Shown here in pieces: positions 5,869 to 12,972 of a stretch of DNA of 12,972 nucleotides. A program made the translations under genes and the position numbers. Source of the stretch: an uncultured Desulfobacterales bacterium (GTDB lineage Bacteria; Desulfobacterota; Desulfobacteria; Desulfobacterales; G020354645); assembly GCA_947259865.1 (NCBI GenBank), contig CAMYNZ010000066.1, forward strand, positions 1-12,972. The letters are read 5' to 3'. The notes beneath the pieces were generated by a model. The model saw only the letters and a list, made by a program, of their open reading frames with translations, made no database searches and had not been told where the DNA came from. How positions within the stretch are numbered: position 1 is the stretch's first letter; each line of letters begins with the position of its first letter.

Positions 5869-7848
5869 ATGGCATTACCAAACAAACCTTTGGGTGAGCT
5901 CAAAGCCGTGAGGGATCCGGAAGTCGAAGAGCGCGAAGTTGATATTTTGATCATTGGCGGTGGTATGGCCGCCTGTGGTGCTGCATTTGAGGTCAAAAAA
6001 TGGATTTCTGACGACCAGAGTGTTCTGCTGGTCGACAAAGCGGCCATGGAAAGAAGCGGTGCTGTGGCCCAGGGACTTTCTGCTATCAACACCTTTATCG
6101 GTGAAAACTCTCCGGATGACTATGTCCGCATGGTCCGCAACGACTTAATGGGCATTGTCCGCGAGGACCTGATTTTTGATCTGGGCTGTCACGTCGATGA
6201 TTCAGTCCATTTGTTCGAAGAATGGGGACTTCCGATATGGAAACAAAGCGAGGAAGGCAAAACCCTCGACGGCAAAAAAGGTCAGAAAATGGGTACCTTG
6301 AAATCCGGTGCCCAGCCGGTTCGAACGGGCAAATGGCAAATCATGATCAACGGTGAGTCCTATAAAAGAATCGTTGCTGAGGCTGCCAAGCTGGCCATTG
6401 GCGAGGATAACGTTCTGGAGCGGGTCTTTATCGTCGAACTGCTTCTGGATGCCAATAAAGAAAACCAGATTGCCGGTGCGGTCGGTTTTTCTGTCCGGGA
6501 AAACAAAGTTTTTATTATCAAATGCAAAACTGCTCTAATTGCCTGCGGCGGTGCGGTCAATATTTATCAGCCGCGTTCCGTAGGTGAAGGCAAAGGGCGT
6601 GCCTGGTATCCGGTCTGGAACTCCGGCTCCAGCTATTATCTGGGAATGCGGATCGGCGCCGAGCTTTCCATGATGGAAAATCGTTTCACCCCGTCACGCT
6701 TTAAGGATGGTTACGGACCGGTTGGCGCCTGGTTCCTGCTCTTCAAAGCCAAGACCCTCAACGGTCTGGGAGAGAATTATGCGGCCAGTGATGTCGCCAA
6801 GAAAGAACTTGAAAAATTTGCACCCTACGGCACGGCGGCGGTCACACCGACCTGTCTGAGGAATCATTTGATGTTGTTCGAGATGAAAGAAGGCCGCGGA
6901 CCGATCCTCATGGATACGGTATCTGCCCTGGCCGAGCTCGGAAAAACCATGAACAAAAAAGAGCTCAAACATCTGGAATCAGAGGCCTGGGAAGACTTTC
7001 TCGATATGACTTGCGGACAGGCCAACCTGTGGTGTGCCACCAACACCGAACCGGAAAAGAAGAATTCTGAAGTTATGCCCACCGAGCCTTATCTGCTCGG
7101 CTCCCATTCCGGCTGCTGTGGCTTCTGGGTATCGGGACCGGATTTTGACTGGGTGCCCGATGACTACAAGATCAAAGCCGACAACGGCAAGGTATACAAC
7201 CGCATGACCACAGTCAACGGCCTGTTCACTGCCGGTGACGGTGTCGGTGGCTCCGGCCACAAGTTTTCTTCCGGTTCCCATTCCGAAGGACGGATCGCAG
7301 TAAAACAGATGGTCCGGTATGCCAAGGATCATGCTGATTTTACGCCCGCCCTTAAAGAATCCAATGATGATATTGTTGACCTGGTCTACAAACCGGTGAG
7401 GACATTCCTTGAGCACTGTGAGTACTCCACAGCCATCGATGTCAACCCCAATTACATCAAACCCAACGGTATGATGTACCGGATGATGAAGGCCACCCAT
7501 GAATACGGCGGTGGAACGGCAACATATTATCAGACCACCAGCAAAAACCTGGAAATCATCATGGAAATGCTGGAAATGATGCGGGAAGACTGTGAGAAAC
7601 TGGCTGCCGGCGAACTTCACGAACTCATGAGGGCCTGGGAGATTCAGCACCGTATCTGGACGGTGGAATCCCACCTGCGCCACATTCAGTATCGTAAAGA
7701 GACCCGTTATCCGGGGTTTTACTATCAATCCGATCATCCGGGTCAGGATGATGAAAACTGGTTCTGTTTCGTTAATTCCAAATTCGACCCCAAAGAACAG
7801 AGTTGGGATATTTTCAAAAAAGACTATCTCAAAATTATCCCTGACTAA
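5869..7848 (+). CDS. aprA: Adenylylsulfate (APS) reductase alpha subunit
   Basis: The 659-residue catalytic flavoprotein of dissimilatory APS reductase reduces APS to sulfite and AMP. It belongs to the fumarate reductase/succinate dehydrogenase flavoprotein superfamily. The FAD-binding glycine motif GGGMAACG is at 30-37 after strand VDILII, and the second FAD-contacting block GLFTAGDGVGGSGHKFSSGS is at 451-470. Active-site candidates, by recall of the A. fulgidus enzyme, are the Arg in ENRF (272) and the His in GSHSG (413), corresponding to Arg265 and His398. Its length is typical of bacterial AprA (about 650-665). The start ATG is preceded by AAGGAGG (5855-5861) at ideal spacing. A strong terminator lies 36 bases after the stop codon. 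Nothing indicates truncation or frameshift. Confidence 0.98.
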   Translation: MALPNKPLGELKAVRDPEVEEREVDILIIGGGMAACGAAFEVKKWISDDQSVLLVDKAAMERSGAVAQGLSAINTFIGENSPDDYVRMVRNDLMGIVREDLIFDLGCHVDDSVHLFEEWGLPIWKQSEEGKTLDGKKGQKMGTLKSGAQPVRTGKWQIMINGESYKRIVAEAAKLAIGEDNVLERVFIVELLLDANKENQIAGAVGFSVRENKVFIIKCKTALIACGGAVNIYQPRSVGEGKGRAWYPVWNSGSSYYLGMRIGAELSMMENRFTPSRFKDGYGPVGAWFLLFKAKTLNGLGENYAASDVAKKELEKFAPYGTAAVTPTCLRNHLMLFEMKEGRGPILMDTVSALAELGKTMNKKELKHLESEAWEDFLDMTCGQANLWCATNTEPEKKNSEVMPTEPYLLGSHSGCCGFWVSGPDFDWVPDDYKIKADNGKVYNRMTTVNGLFTAGDGVGGSGHKFSSGSHSEGRIAVKQMVRYAKDHADFTPALKESNDDIVDLVYKPVRTFLEHCEYSTAIDVNPNYIKPNGMMYRMMKATHEYGGGTATYYQTTSKNLEIIMEMLEMMREDCEKLAAGELHELMRAWEIQHRIWTVESHLRHIQYRKETRYPGFYYQSDHPGQDDENWFCFVNSKFDPKEQSWDIFKKDYLKIIPD

Positions 7849-7883
7849 TTAGGGTTGAAGATGGGCCAAACGATGACTGACTG

Positions 7884-7918
7884 CCTCCAGGTGCCCCGTG
7901 GCACCTGGAGGTTTTTAT
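7884..7918 (+). terminator. Intrinsic terminator after aprA
   Basis: A perfect 12-bp stem, CCTCCAGGTGCC (7884-7895) with GGCACCTGGAGG (7900-7911), loop CCGT, is followed at once by five T's (TTTTTATT). This is a textbook Rho-independent terminator closing the aprBA transcript before qmoA. Confidence 0.93.
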
Positions 7919-7925
7919 TAAGACA

Positions 7926-8060
7926 GGGGTGATGGGTGATGGGTAAGAGGTTATGGGTTATAGGTAATAGGCTATTGGTTATGGGTAAGAGGTTATGGGC
8001 TAAGGAAAATTACCCATTACCGATCACCCCTTACCTATAACCTCTTACCTGTCACTCATA
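7926..8060. repeat. GGGTTATGGGTAA-word repeat block upstream of qmoA
   Basis: The 19-mer ATGGGTAAGAGGTTATGGG occurs twice exactly, at 7939-7957 and 7981-7999 (42-base period). The 3' part carries the complementary words: TTACCTATAACC at 8031-8042 pairs perfectly with GGTTATAGGTAA at 7956-7967, and ATAACCTCTT at 8037-8046 with AAGAGGTTAT at 7987-7996. The whole block can fold into a long imperfect hairpin. It ends about 20 bases before the qmoA ribosome site, leaving that site free. No coding frame is seen. Confidence 0.75.
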
Positions 8061-8091
8061 ACATATCAACGATAATGCATGGAGGGATGGT

Positions 8092-9372
8092 ATGACAGAA
8101 CAGCAAGCAACTCCTGCCAGTAGTAGTCTTTTGGTTGTTGGTGGAGGAATAAGCGGGTTGACAGCGGCCCTTGAAGCTGCCGAAGTGGGATACGAGGTGT
8201 TTCTGATTGAAAAAAATCCCTATCTGGGCGGAAGGGTCGCGCAGCTGAATCAATATTTTCCCAAACTATGTCCGCCAACCTGCGGCCTTGAAATCAATTT
8301 TAGAAGAATAAAAGACAACCCCAGGATCAAGGTATTTACCCTGGCCGAGGTCGAACAGGTTGAAGGGTCCTCCGGCAACTACGATGTGTCTATCAAACTA
8401 AATCCGAGGTATGTGAACGAAAACTGCACCTGCTGCGGCGATTGCGCGGCCGTCTGCCAGACGGAGCTGGACAGTGCCTTTAATTTTGGCATGAACGCTA
8501 TTAAGGGCGCTTACCTGCCGTTTGAAATGGCTTTTCCGGCCCGCTTCGTGATTGATCCCGCGGTTAAAGATTCCGCGGAGGATGCCAAGCGGGTGAAGCA
8601 GGCCTGTAAATACGATGCGATCGATTTCGATATGGAGGCCAAAACGATCGATCTTAAGGTGGGTGCCGTGATCTGGGCAACCGGATGGCAACCCTATGAA
8701 GCCGGCCAGATCGACAATCTCGGGTTCGGTCAATATCCGAACATCATTACAAATATGATGATGGAACGGCTGGCTGCCCCTAACGGACCGACCCGGGGAA
8801 ATATTACGCGCCCATCCGACAACAAGGCACCCGAAAGTGTTGCTTTTGTTCAGTGTGCCGGCTCGCGGGATGAAAATCATTTGCCATACTGTTCCTATAT
8901 CTGCTGCATGGCTTCTTTGAAACAGGCAACCTATGTCAGGGAACGATACCCGGATGCCGCTATATATATTTTCTATATCGACATCCGGGCACCCGGACAG
9001 CGTTACGAAAAATTTTACAAAAAGATCAAGGAAGACAAAAACGTATTCTTGATCAAAGGCAAGGTTGCAGAAGTGAACCCGGAACCGGACACTGGAAATA
9101 TAACCGTGGTTGCCGAAAATGCCGTAACCGGGGAAAAGGTAAGACAAACGGTCGAATTGGTGGTGCTGGCAACCGGTATGCAGCCGACAGTTGCTGAGGC
9201 AAAGCCCGCTGCGGATTTGAAATATACCGAGGAGGGCTTCATTCTTAATGACTTTGAAAAAGGCGGTATGTTTGCTGCAGGATGTGCCAACAAACCGGCC
9301 GATGTCGTGTCGTCCAACCAGAATGCGACCGGTATGGCATTAAAAGCTATTCAAACCCTGGTGAGTGAGTAG
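8092..9372 (+). CDS. qmoA: QmoA, HdrA-like flavoprotein of the quinone-interacting membrane oxidoreductase
   Basis: A 426-residue cytoplasmic FAD protein related to heterodisulfide reductase subunit A. The dinucleotide motif GGGISG is at 17-22 after LLVV, with the acidic end of the second strand at Glu40. Cys112, Cys114, Cys115, Cys118 and Cys122 resemble the HdrA iron-sulfur insertion. The HdrA signature C-A-G-S-R followed by Y-C-S..I-CC lies at 255-272 (Cys255, Cys267, Cys271, Cys272). ATG..Q type second flavin contact is at 360-364 (ATGMQ). Cys60 and Cys64 in KLCPPTCGL are further conserved-looking cysteines. The start follows GGAGGG (8081-8086) with 5 bases spacing. qmoB begins 9 bases after the stop. 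In known Qmo complexes QmoA works with QmoB between membrane QmoC and AprBA; exact electron route is not settled by sequence. Confidence 0.95.
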   Translation: MTEQQATPASSSLLVVGGGISGLTAALEAAEVGYEVFLIEKNPYLGGRVAQLNQYFPKLCPPTCGLEINFRRIKDNPRIKVFTLAEVEQVEGSSGNYDVSIKLNPRYVNENCTCCGDCAAVCQTELDSAFNFGMNAIKGAYLPFEMAFPARFVIDPAVKDSAEDAKRVKQACKYDAIDFDMEAKTIDLKVGAVIWATGWQPYEAGQIDNLGFGQYPNIITNMMMERLAAPNGPTRGNITRPSDNKAPESVAFVQCAGSRDENHLPYCSYICCMASLKQATYVRERYPDAAIYIFYIDIRAPGQRYEKFYKKIKEDKNVFLIKGKVAEVNPEPDTGNITVVAENAVTGEKVRQTVELVVLATGMQPTVAEAKPAADLKYTEEGFILNDFEKGGMFAAGCANKPADVVSSNQNATGMALKAIQTLVSE

Positions 9373-9381
9373 GAGGTATCC

Positions 9382-11718
9382 ATGGATAAAAAATATGGTG
9401 TATATATTTGCACGGGTTGTGGAATCGGGGATGCTCTGGACATAGACGCCCTCGGGGATGTAGCCAAAGAAGAGGGACTTCCCGTTCAAACCCACGCCAT
9501 GTTTTGCGGAAAGGAAGGCGCGGCGGTTATAAAACAGGATATTGCGGAAAAAGGCATCAACACCCTGGTTATTGCTGCCTGTTCGCGAAGGGTCAACTTT
9601 GATGTCTTTCGCTTTGACGGCTGTATTGTTGATCGGGTCAATCTCAGAGAACAAGTCGTATGGTCCCACCCCCGGTCCGAATACCCGACTCTTACCGAAG
9701 AACAAAAAGACGACGGCGTGCATTTTGACCGGCTCCAGATGTTGGCCGAGGATTATCTGAAAATGGGTATGGCCCGGGTTGAAAAAGTTGATCTGCCCGA
9801 ACCCTATTTGCTCGAAACCCTCAACCGCAAGATTTTGGTCATCGGCGGCGGTGTAACCGGGCTTTCGGCGGCCCTGGATGCCGCCAGCACGGGATATGAA
9901 GTAACCCTGGTTGAAAAAGAGGCTTCCCTCGGCGGCCATGCAGTTCACTGGCGCAAACAGCTGCCCATGGAGCATCCCTACGAAAACTTGATCTCGCCGA
10001 TAATTAATCAAAAAATTGCGGCAGTAGAATCCCATCCCAAAATAACTATCAAGACCGGGACAATCGTCGCCCGGCTTGCCGGACAACCCGGTGAGTATAC
10101 GGTAACGTATAAAAAACCCGGTGAAAAAATCGAATTCGACGTACCCTATCCCTTGCCGGAAGAGATGAAAGTTGATGAAAAAGGCAACGAACTGGATGCG
10201 GAAAAACTCCACGAGCGATTTATGGAGTACAATAAGGGCAAACAGGATATCCTCACCCTGGATCCGAAAGGAGAACCATTCGGTGCAGTTATACTTGCCG
10301 CCGGCTGGCGGCCGGATAAGCTGGAAGGCGACGCTTATACCCACTTGGGCTTCGGCAATCTGCCGGATGTTGTTACCAACAGCCAGTTTGAGGAAATAGC
10401 TGCCCAAGGCAAAATCACCCGCCCTTCTGACGGAAAGGCGGCTAAATCGGTCGTCTTTGTTCAGAGCCCCGGCCAGGATGATGACAGTGACTTTGACTAC
10501 GCCGGATCGGTTACCAGTTTGGTGGCCCTCAAACAGGCCAAATATGTCCGCGAAGATTATGACGACGGCAAGGCCTTTGTTTTTTATCAGCACATGCGCA
10601 CACCGGGTCTGGGTGAGAATTTTTACAAAATCATCCAGCAGGATGAAGGTATTTTTTTGACCAAGGGAACCGTTGCCGGGGTAACCCAAAACGGCGATGG
10701 ATTGATTGTCGAAGCCAACGACACCCTCCTGGGCCAAAAGGTACAGGTACGGGCGGATATGGTTGTTCTGGCTGCCGGTATGGTACCGGCAACGTTCGAT
10801 GATCCGGTGGTAAACATGGCCTATCGTCAGGGCCCGGCCTTCCGTGACATAGATCTTTTCAACGGTTACGTTGACTCCAATTATATCTGCTTTCCTTATG
10901 AAAGCCAGCGAACCGGTATTTATGCAGCCGGTGCCATCCGGCGCAGTATGACAGTGGAGGAATCGATTGAAGATGCTGCCGGCGCGACCCTCAAGGCCAT
11001 CCAATGTCTGGAGTCCGTCAATCGCGGGGTTTCCGTTCATCCGAGATCCGGTGATATGAGCTTTCCGGATTTTTTCTTCCAGCGTTGCACCCAGTGCAAG
11101 CGCTGCACTGAAGAGTGTCCTTTCGGGGCAATCGATGATGATGAAAAAGGTACGCCCAAACCGAATCCCACCCGTTGCCGGCGTTGCGGCACCTGCATGG
11201 GATGCTGTCCGGAGCGAATTATCAATTTTGCGGATTACAGCATTGACAGTATCGGGTCGATGGTCAAGGCTATTAGTGTTCCCTCCGAAGACGATTATGA
11301 GGAGCCACCCATGCGAGTTCTGGGGCTGGTTTGCGAAAACGATGCCTATCCGGCCATAGATATTGCCGGTCTCAATCGACTCCCCTACTCGGCGGACGTA
11401 CGCTTAATTCCGATCCGGTGCCTGGGGTCCATGAATGTCATCTGGATCAAAGATGCCATGTCCCAGGGTTTGGATGGTGTCTTTCTTATGGGCTGTAAGC
11501 ATGGCGATGATTACCAGTGCCATTTTGTAAAAGGCAGTGAACTGGCAGACATCCGTATCAAGAAAATAGGTGAGGCACTGGCCAGTTTGGCTTTGGAATC
11601 AGAACGGGTGGCCCAGTTTGATCTGGCCATCGATGAATATGACAAGGTTCCTCAAATCATTAATGACTTTGTGGAATCCATTGAAGAACTCGGCCCGAAT
11701 CCGTTTAAGGGATTCTAG
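9382..11718 (+). CDS. qmoB: QmoB, HdrA-like flavoprotein with ferredoxin and MvhD-like domains
   Basis: A 778-residue soluble Qmo subunit. Residues 1-100 form a Cys-containing HdrA-type N-terminal region (Cys10, Cys13, Cys42, Cys67). The FAD domain starts with GGGVTG at 155-160 and ends near AAGAIR (515-520). A double [4Fe-4S] ferredoxin module follows: Cys569, 572, 575, 579 and Cys599, 602, 605, 609. The C-terminal 640-778 resembles MvhD, the [2Fe-2S] subunit or domain of methanogen hydrogenase/Hdr complexes, with Cys651, Cys680 and Cys705 plus Cys713 in MGCKHGDDYQC. Its four cysteines equivalent to the QmoA 255-272 signature are missing. The Shine-Dalgarno AGGAGG (9371-9376) overlaps the qmoA stop codon, implying translational coupling. 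Proposed role: accept electrons from QmoC and donate to AprB, possibly with a second low-potential partner. Confidence 0.96.
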   Translation: MDKKYGVYICTGCGIGDALDIDALGDVAKEEGLPVQTHAMFCGKEGAAVIKQDIAEKGINTLVIAACSRRVNFDVFRFDGCIVDRVNLREQVVWSHPRSEYPTLTEEQKDDGVHFDRLQMLAEDYLKMGMARVEKVDLPEPYLLETLNRKILVIGGGVTGLSAALDAASTGYEVTLVEKEASLGGHAVHWRKQLPMEHPYENLISPIINQKIAAVESHPKITIKTGTIVARLAGQPGEYTVTYKKPGEKIEFDVPYPLPEEMKVDEKGNELDAEKLHERFMEYNKGKQDILTLDPKGEPFGAVILAAGWRPDKLEGDAYTHLGFGNLPDVVTNSQFEEIAAQGKITRPSDGKAAKSVVFVQSPGQDDDSDFDYAGSVTSLVALKQAKYVREDYDDGKAFVFYQHMRTPGLGENFYKIIQQDEGIFLTKGTVAGVTQNGDGLIVEANDTLLGQKVQVRADMVVLAAGMVPATFDDPVVNMAYRQGPAFRDIDLFNGYVDSNYICFPYESQRTGIYAAGAIRRSMTVEESIEDAAGATLKAIQCLESVNRGVSVHPRSGDMSFPDFFFQRCTQCKRCTEECPFGAIDDDEKGTPKPNPTRCRRCGTCMGCCPERIINFADYSIDSIGSMVKAISVPSEDDYEEPPMRVLGLVCENDAYPAIDIAGLNRLPYSADVRLIPIRCLGSMNVIWIKDAMSQGLDGVFLMGCKHGDDYQCHFVKGSELADIRIKKIGEALASLALESERVAQFDLAIDEYDKVPQIINDFVESIEELGPNPFKGF

Positions 11719-11734
11719 CAATTTAAGATTTTCG

Positions 11735-11822
11735 ATTGTAGATTGACCGTTTACAAGGCAGTTTTTGGTTGTTCAGCGGATAAAATGTATTTTTGAGATA
11801 GCTTCTAAAGTCAATCTTCAAT
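11735..11822. repeat. Inverted repeat in the qmoB-qmoC gap
   Basis: ATTGTAGATTGAC at 11735-11747 pairs with GTCAATCTTCAAT at 11810-11822 with one mismatch across 13 bases, loop 62 bases. The left side is preceded by GATTTTCG, part of a degenerate ATTTTCGATTGTAGATTG word pattern. The qmoC ribosome site (AGGAGG, 11830-11835) lies just outside the right arm. The 123-base gap is unusually long inside an otherwise tight cluster and holds no gene. Confidence 0.55.
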
Positions 11823-11841
11823 ATAATCCAGGAGGTATAAT

Positions 11842-12972
11842 ATGGCGGATACATATATGCTTGAGCCTGATGTAGGATTTATCAAAGACCTCGCTAAATT
11901 GGGCGCAGGGGACCTCAAGAAGTGCTATCAGTGTGCAACTTGTTCGGTGGCCTGTCCGATATCACCGGACAATAAGCCATTTCCCCGCAAGGAAATGATT
12001 GCGGCGTCATGGGGATTGAAAGATCGACTGGTTGCCAATCATGACATCTGGTTGTGCCATAATTGCGGAGACTGCACCACCCTGTGTCCCCGGGGCGCCA
12101 AACCCGGCGAGGTGCTGGGTGCGATCAGAGCTTACGCGGTCAGAAAGTATGCCACCCCTCAAGCGTTAAGCAAGGCCATTGCGGATCCAAAAATGCTGCC
12201 GGTCCTGCTGGCTGTCCCGGCGGTGATTTTCATAGCGCTGGGCCTGCTCCTTAAAGCATTTGGCATCAACTGGCTTAATTTTTCACCGCAGGCCGGCGAA
12301 ATCTGGCAGGGGCATTTCATAAACAACTATCTGGTAGACATCATCATGATTCCCACCTTTTTCAGCGCTATTGCCGTTTTTGCGCTGGGGCTAAAACGAT
12401 TTTTAACCGACATCCACGCCAGCGCCATTGCCGAGGGTAAAGCCAGTGATGAAAAGATCGATGTCGGCAGGGTCGTAAAGGCGTTGCTGCGCGTGGTGCC
12501 GACCATTATCAAACACAATAAGTTTAAGGAATGCGGCGAAAATAACAAACGCGCCACCGCCCACCTGCTCGTGCTTTTCAGCTTTATCGGGCTATTCATC
12601 GTGACCAACTGCTTTTTTATCGCCGAGTGGGTGCTTCATATTGAAGGCCCCTACAGCCAGCTCAGCCCCGTCAAATGGCTCGGTAACATCGCCGGTGTTG
12701 CTCTGGTTGTCGGTGCGTTGTTGCTCTGGAAAAACCGTGTGGCCCAGAAAGATCAGGGCACCAGTTACTGGGACTGGTATCTCATCGGGCTGGTATTTGC
12801 CCTGGGGCTGACCGGTATGGTGACTCAAATTGCACGGTTAGCAGGTATGGCAAGCCTATCCTATACCATTTACTTTCTGCATCTGATGTTTGTGTGGAGC
12901 CTTTTTGCCTATACCCCCTTTTCAAAATTGGCTCACCTGGTCTATCGCACGGTTTCCATGACCTATGCCGAA
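11842..12972 (+). CDS. qmoC: QmoC, membrane subunit of the Qmo complex, 3' end outside the window
   Basis: The reading frame is open for 377 codons to the window edge; the family is about 380-390 residues, so only a few codons are missing. The N-terminal HdrC-like part binds two [4Fe-4S] clusters through Cys28, 31, 34, 38 and Cys72, 75, 78, 82, each ending in CP. The rest is a NarI/HdrE-like heme b membrane domain with hydrophobic segments at about 119-137, 164-184, 241-265, 280-296, 313-331 and 341-357. His241, His347 and His365 are candidate heme ligands in or next to these helices. It should oxidise menaquinol and pass electrons to QmoA/QmoB. The ATG follows AGGAGG (11830-11835) with 6 bases spacing. 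Any gene beyond qmoC is not visible. Confidence 0.95.
   Translation, partial: MADTYMLEPDVGFIKDLAKLGAGDLKKCYQCATCSVACPISPDNKPFPRKEMIAASWGLKDRLVANHDIWLCHNCGDCTTLCPRGAKPGEVLGAIRAYAVRKYATPQALSKAIADPKMLPVLLAVPAVIFIALGLLLKAFGINWLNFSPQAGEIWQGHFINNYLVDIIMIPTFFSAIAVFALGLKRFLTDIHASAIAEGKASDEKIDVGRVVKALLRVVPTIIKHNKFKECGENNKRATAHLLVLFSFIGLFIVTNCFFIAEWVLHIEGPYSQLSPVKWLGNIAGVALVVGALLLWKNRVAQKDQGTSYWDWYLIGLVFALGLTGMVTQIARLAGMASLSYTIYFLHLMFVWSLFAYTPFSKLAHLVYRTVSMTYAE

Noticed and set aside
6979..7737. 252-codon minus-strand frame opposite aprA
   Set aside because: A shadow of the well-conserved aprA; no domain seen in the antisense product.
7926..8060. CRISPR array
   Set aside because: Only two exact 19-base copies plus complementary degenerate words, no unique spacers of even length and no cas genes.
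8398..9147. 249-codon minus-strand frame opposite qmoA
   Set aside because: Antisense to the HdrA-like signature region of qmoA; no domain and no ribosome site of note.
9340..11040. 566-codon open frame on the minus strand opposite qmoB
   Set aside because: The plus strand here encodes all expected QmoB motifs. The antisense frame shows no recognisable domain, and its length is a by-product of qmoB codon use.
12327..12828. Two minus-strand open frames opposite qmoC
   Set aside because: The plus strand reads as the QmoC membrane domain without interruption, so these are shadows.

Overview
The window reads as chromosomal DNA of a sulfate-reducing bacterium, most likely Desulfobacterota of the Desulfobacterales type. 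The diagnosis rests on aprB-aprA (dissimilatory APS reductase) followed by qmoA-qmoB-qmoC (the quinone-interacting membrane oxidoreductase that feeds it electrons). No mobile-element gene, CRISPR array, rRNA or tRNA was recognised.

Layout. Positions 1-87 (minus) hold the first 29 codons of a gene that leaves the window, probably a small HsdR-N-domain protein. Positions 295-1951 (plus) hold a dGTPase-like HD phosphohydrolase overlapped by a YkgJ-family cysteine-cluster protein. A repeat-rich gap follows, then a second YkgJ-family gene (2260-3042, plus). Convergent to it lies a minus-strand pair: a third YkgJ-family gene (4824-4051) and a divergent short-chain dehydrogenase (4006-3191). After a 0.54-kb regulatory gap come aprB (5363-5800), aprA (5869-7848), a strong intrinsic terminator (7884-7918), a low-complexity self-complementary repeat block, then qmoA (8092-9372), qmoB (9382-11718) and qmoC (from 11842, cut by the window end at codon 377).

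How the genes work together. AprBA reduces adenosine-5'-phosphosulfate to sulfite and AMP in the cytoplasm. QmoC, with HdrC-like iron-sulfur sites and a heme-b-type membrane domain, takes electrons from menaquinol. QmoA and QmoB, two HdrA-like flavoproteins, pass them toward AprB. The apr and qmo genes all have strong Shine-Dalgarno sequences, while the upstream genes have weak ones. The terminator after aprA suggests aprBA and qmoABC are at least partly separate transcripts.

The most unusual features lie outside the well-known genes. Four intergenic gaps each carry a different family of self-complementary repeats, one of them MITE-like (16-bp perfect inverted ends flanked by GGT on both sides). 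Three YkgJ-family proteins cluster within 3.5 kb. The short-chain dehydrogenase has Asn where the catalytic Lys should be. I see no clearly new multi-gene system; the YkgJ/dehydrogenase cluster and the repeat families are the best leads.
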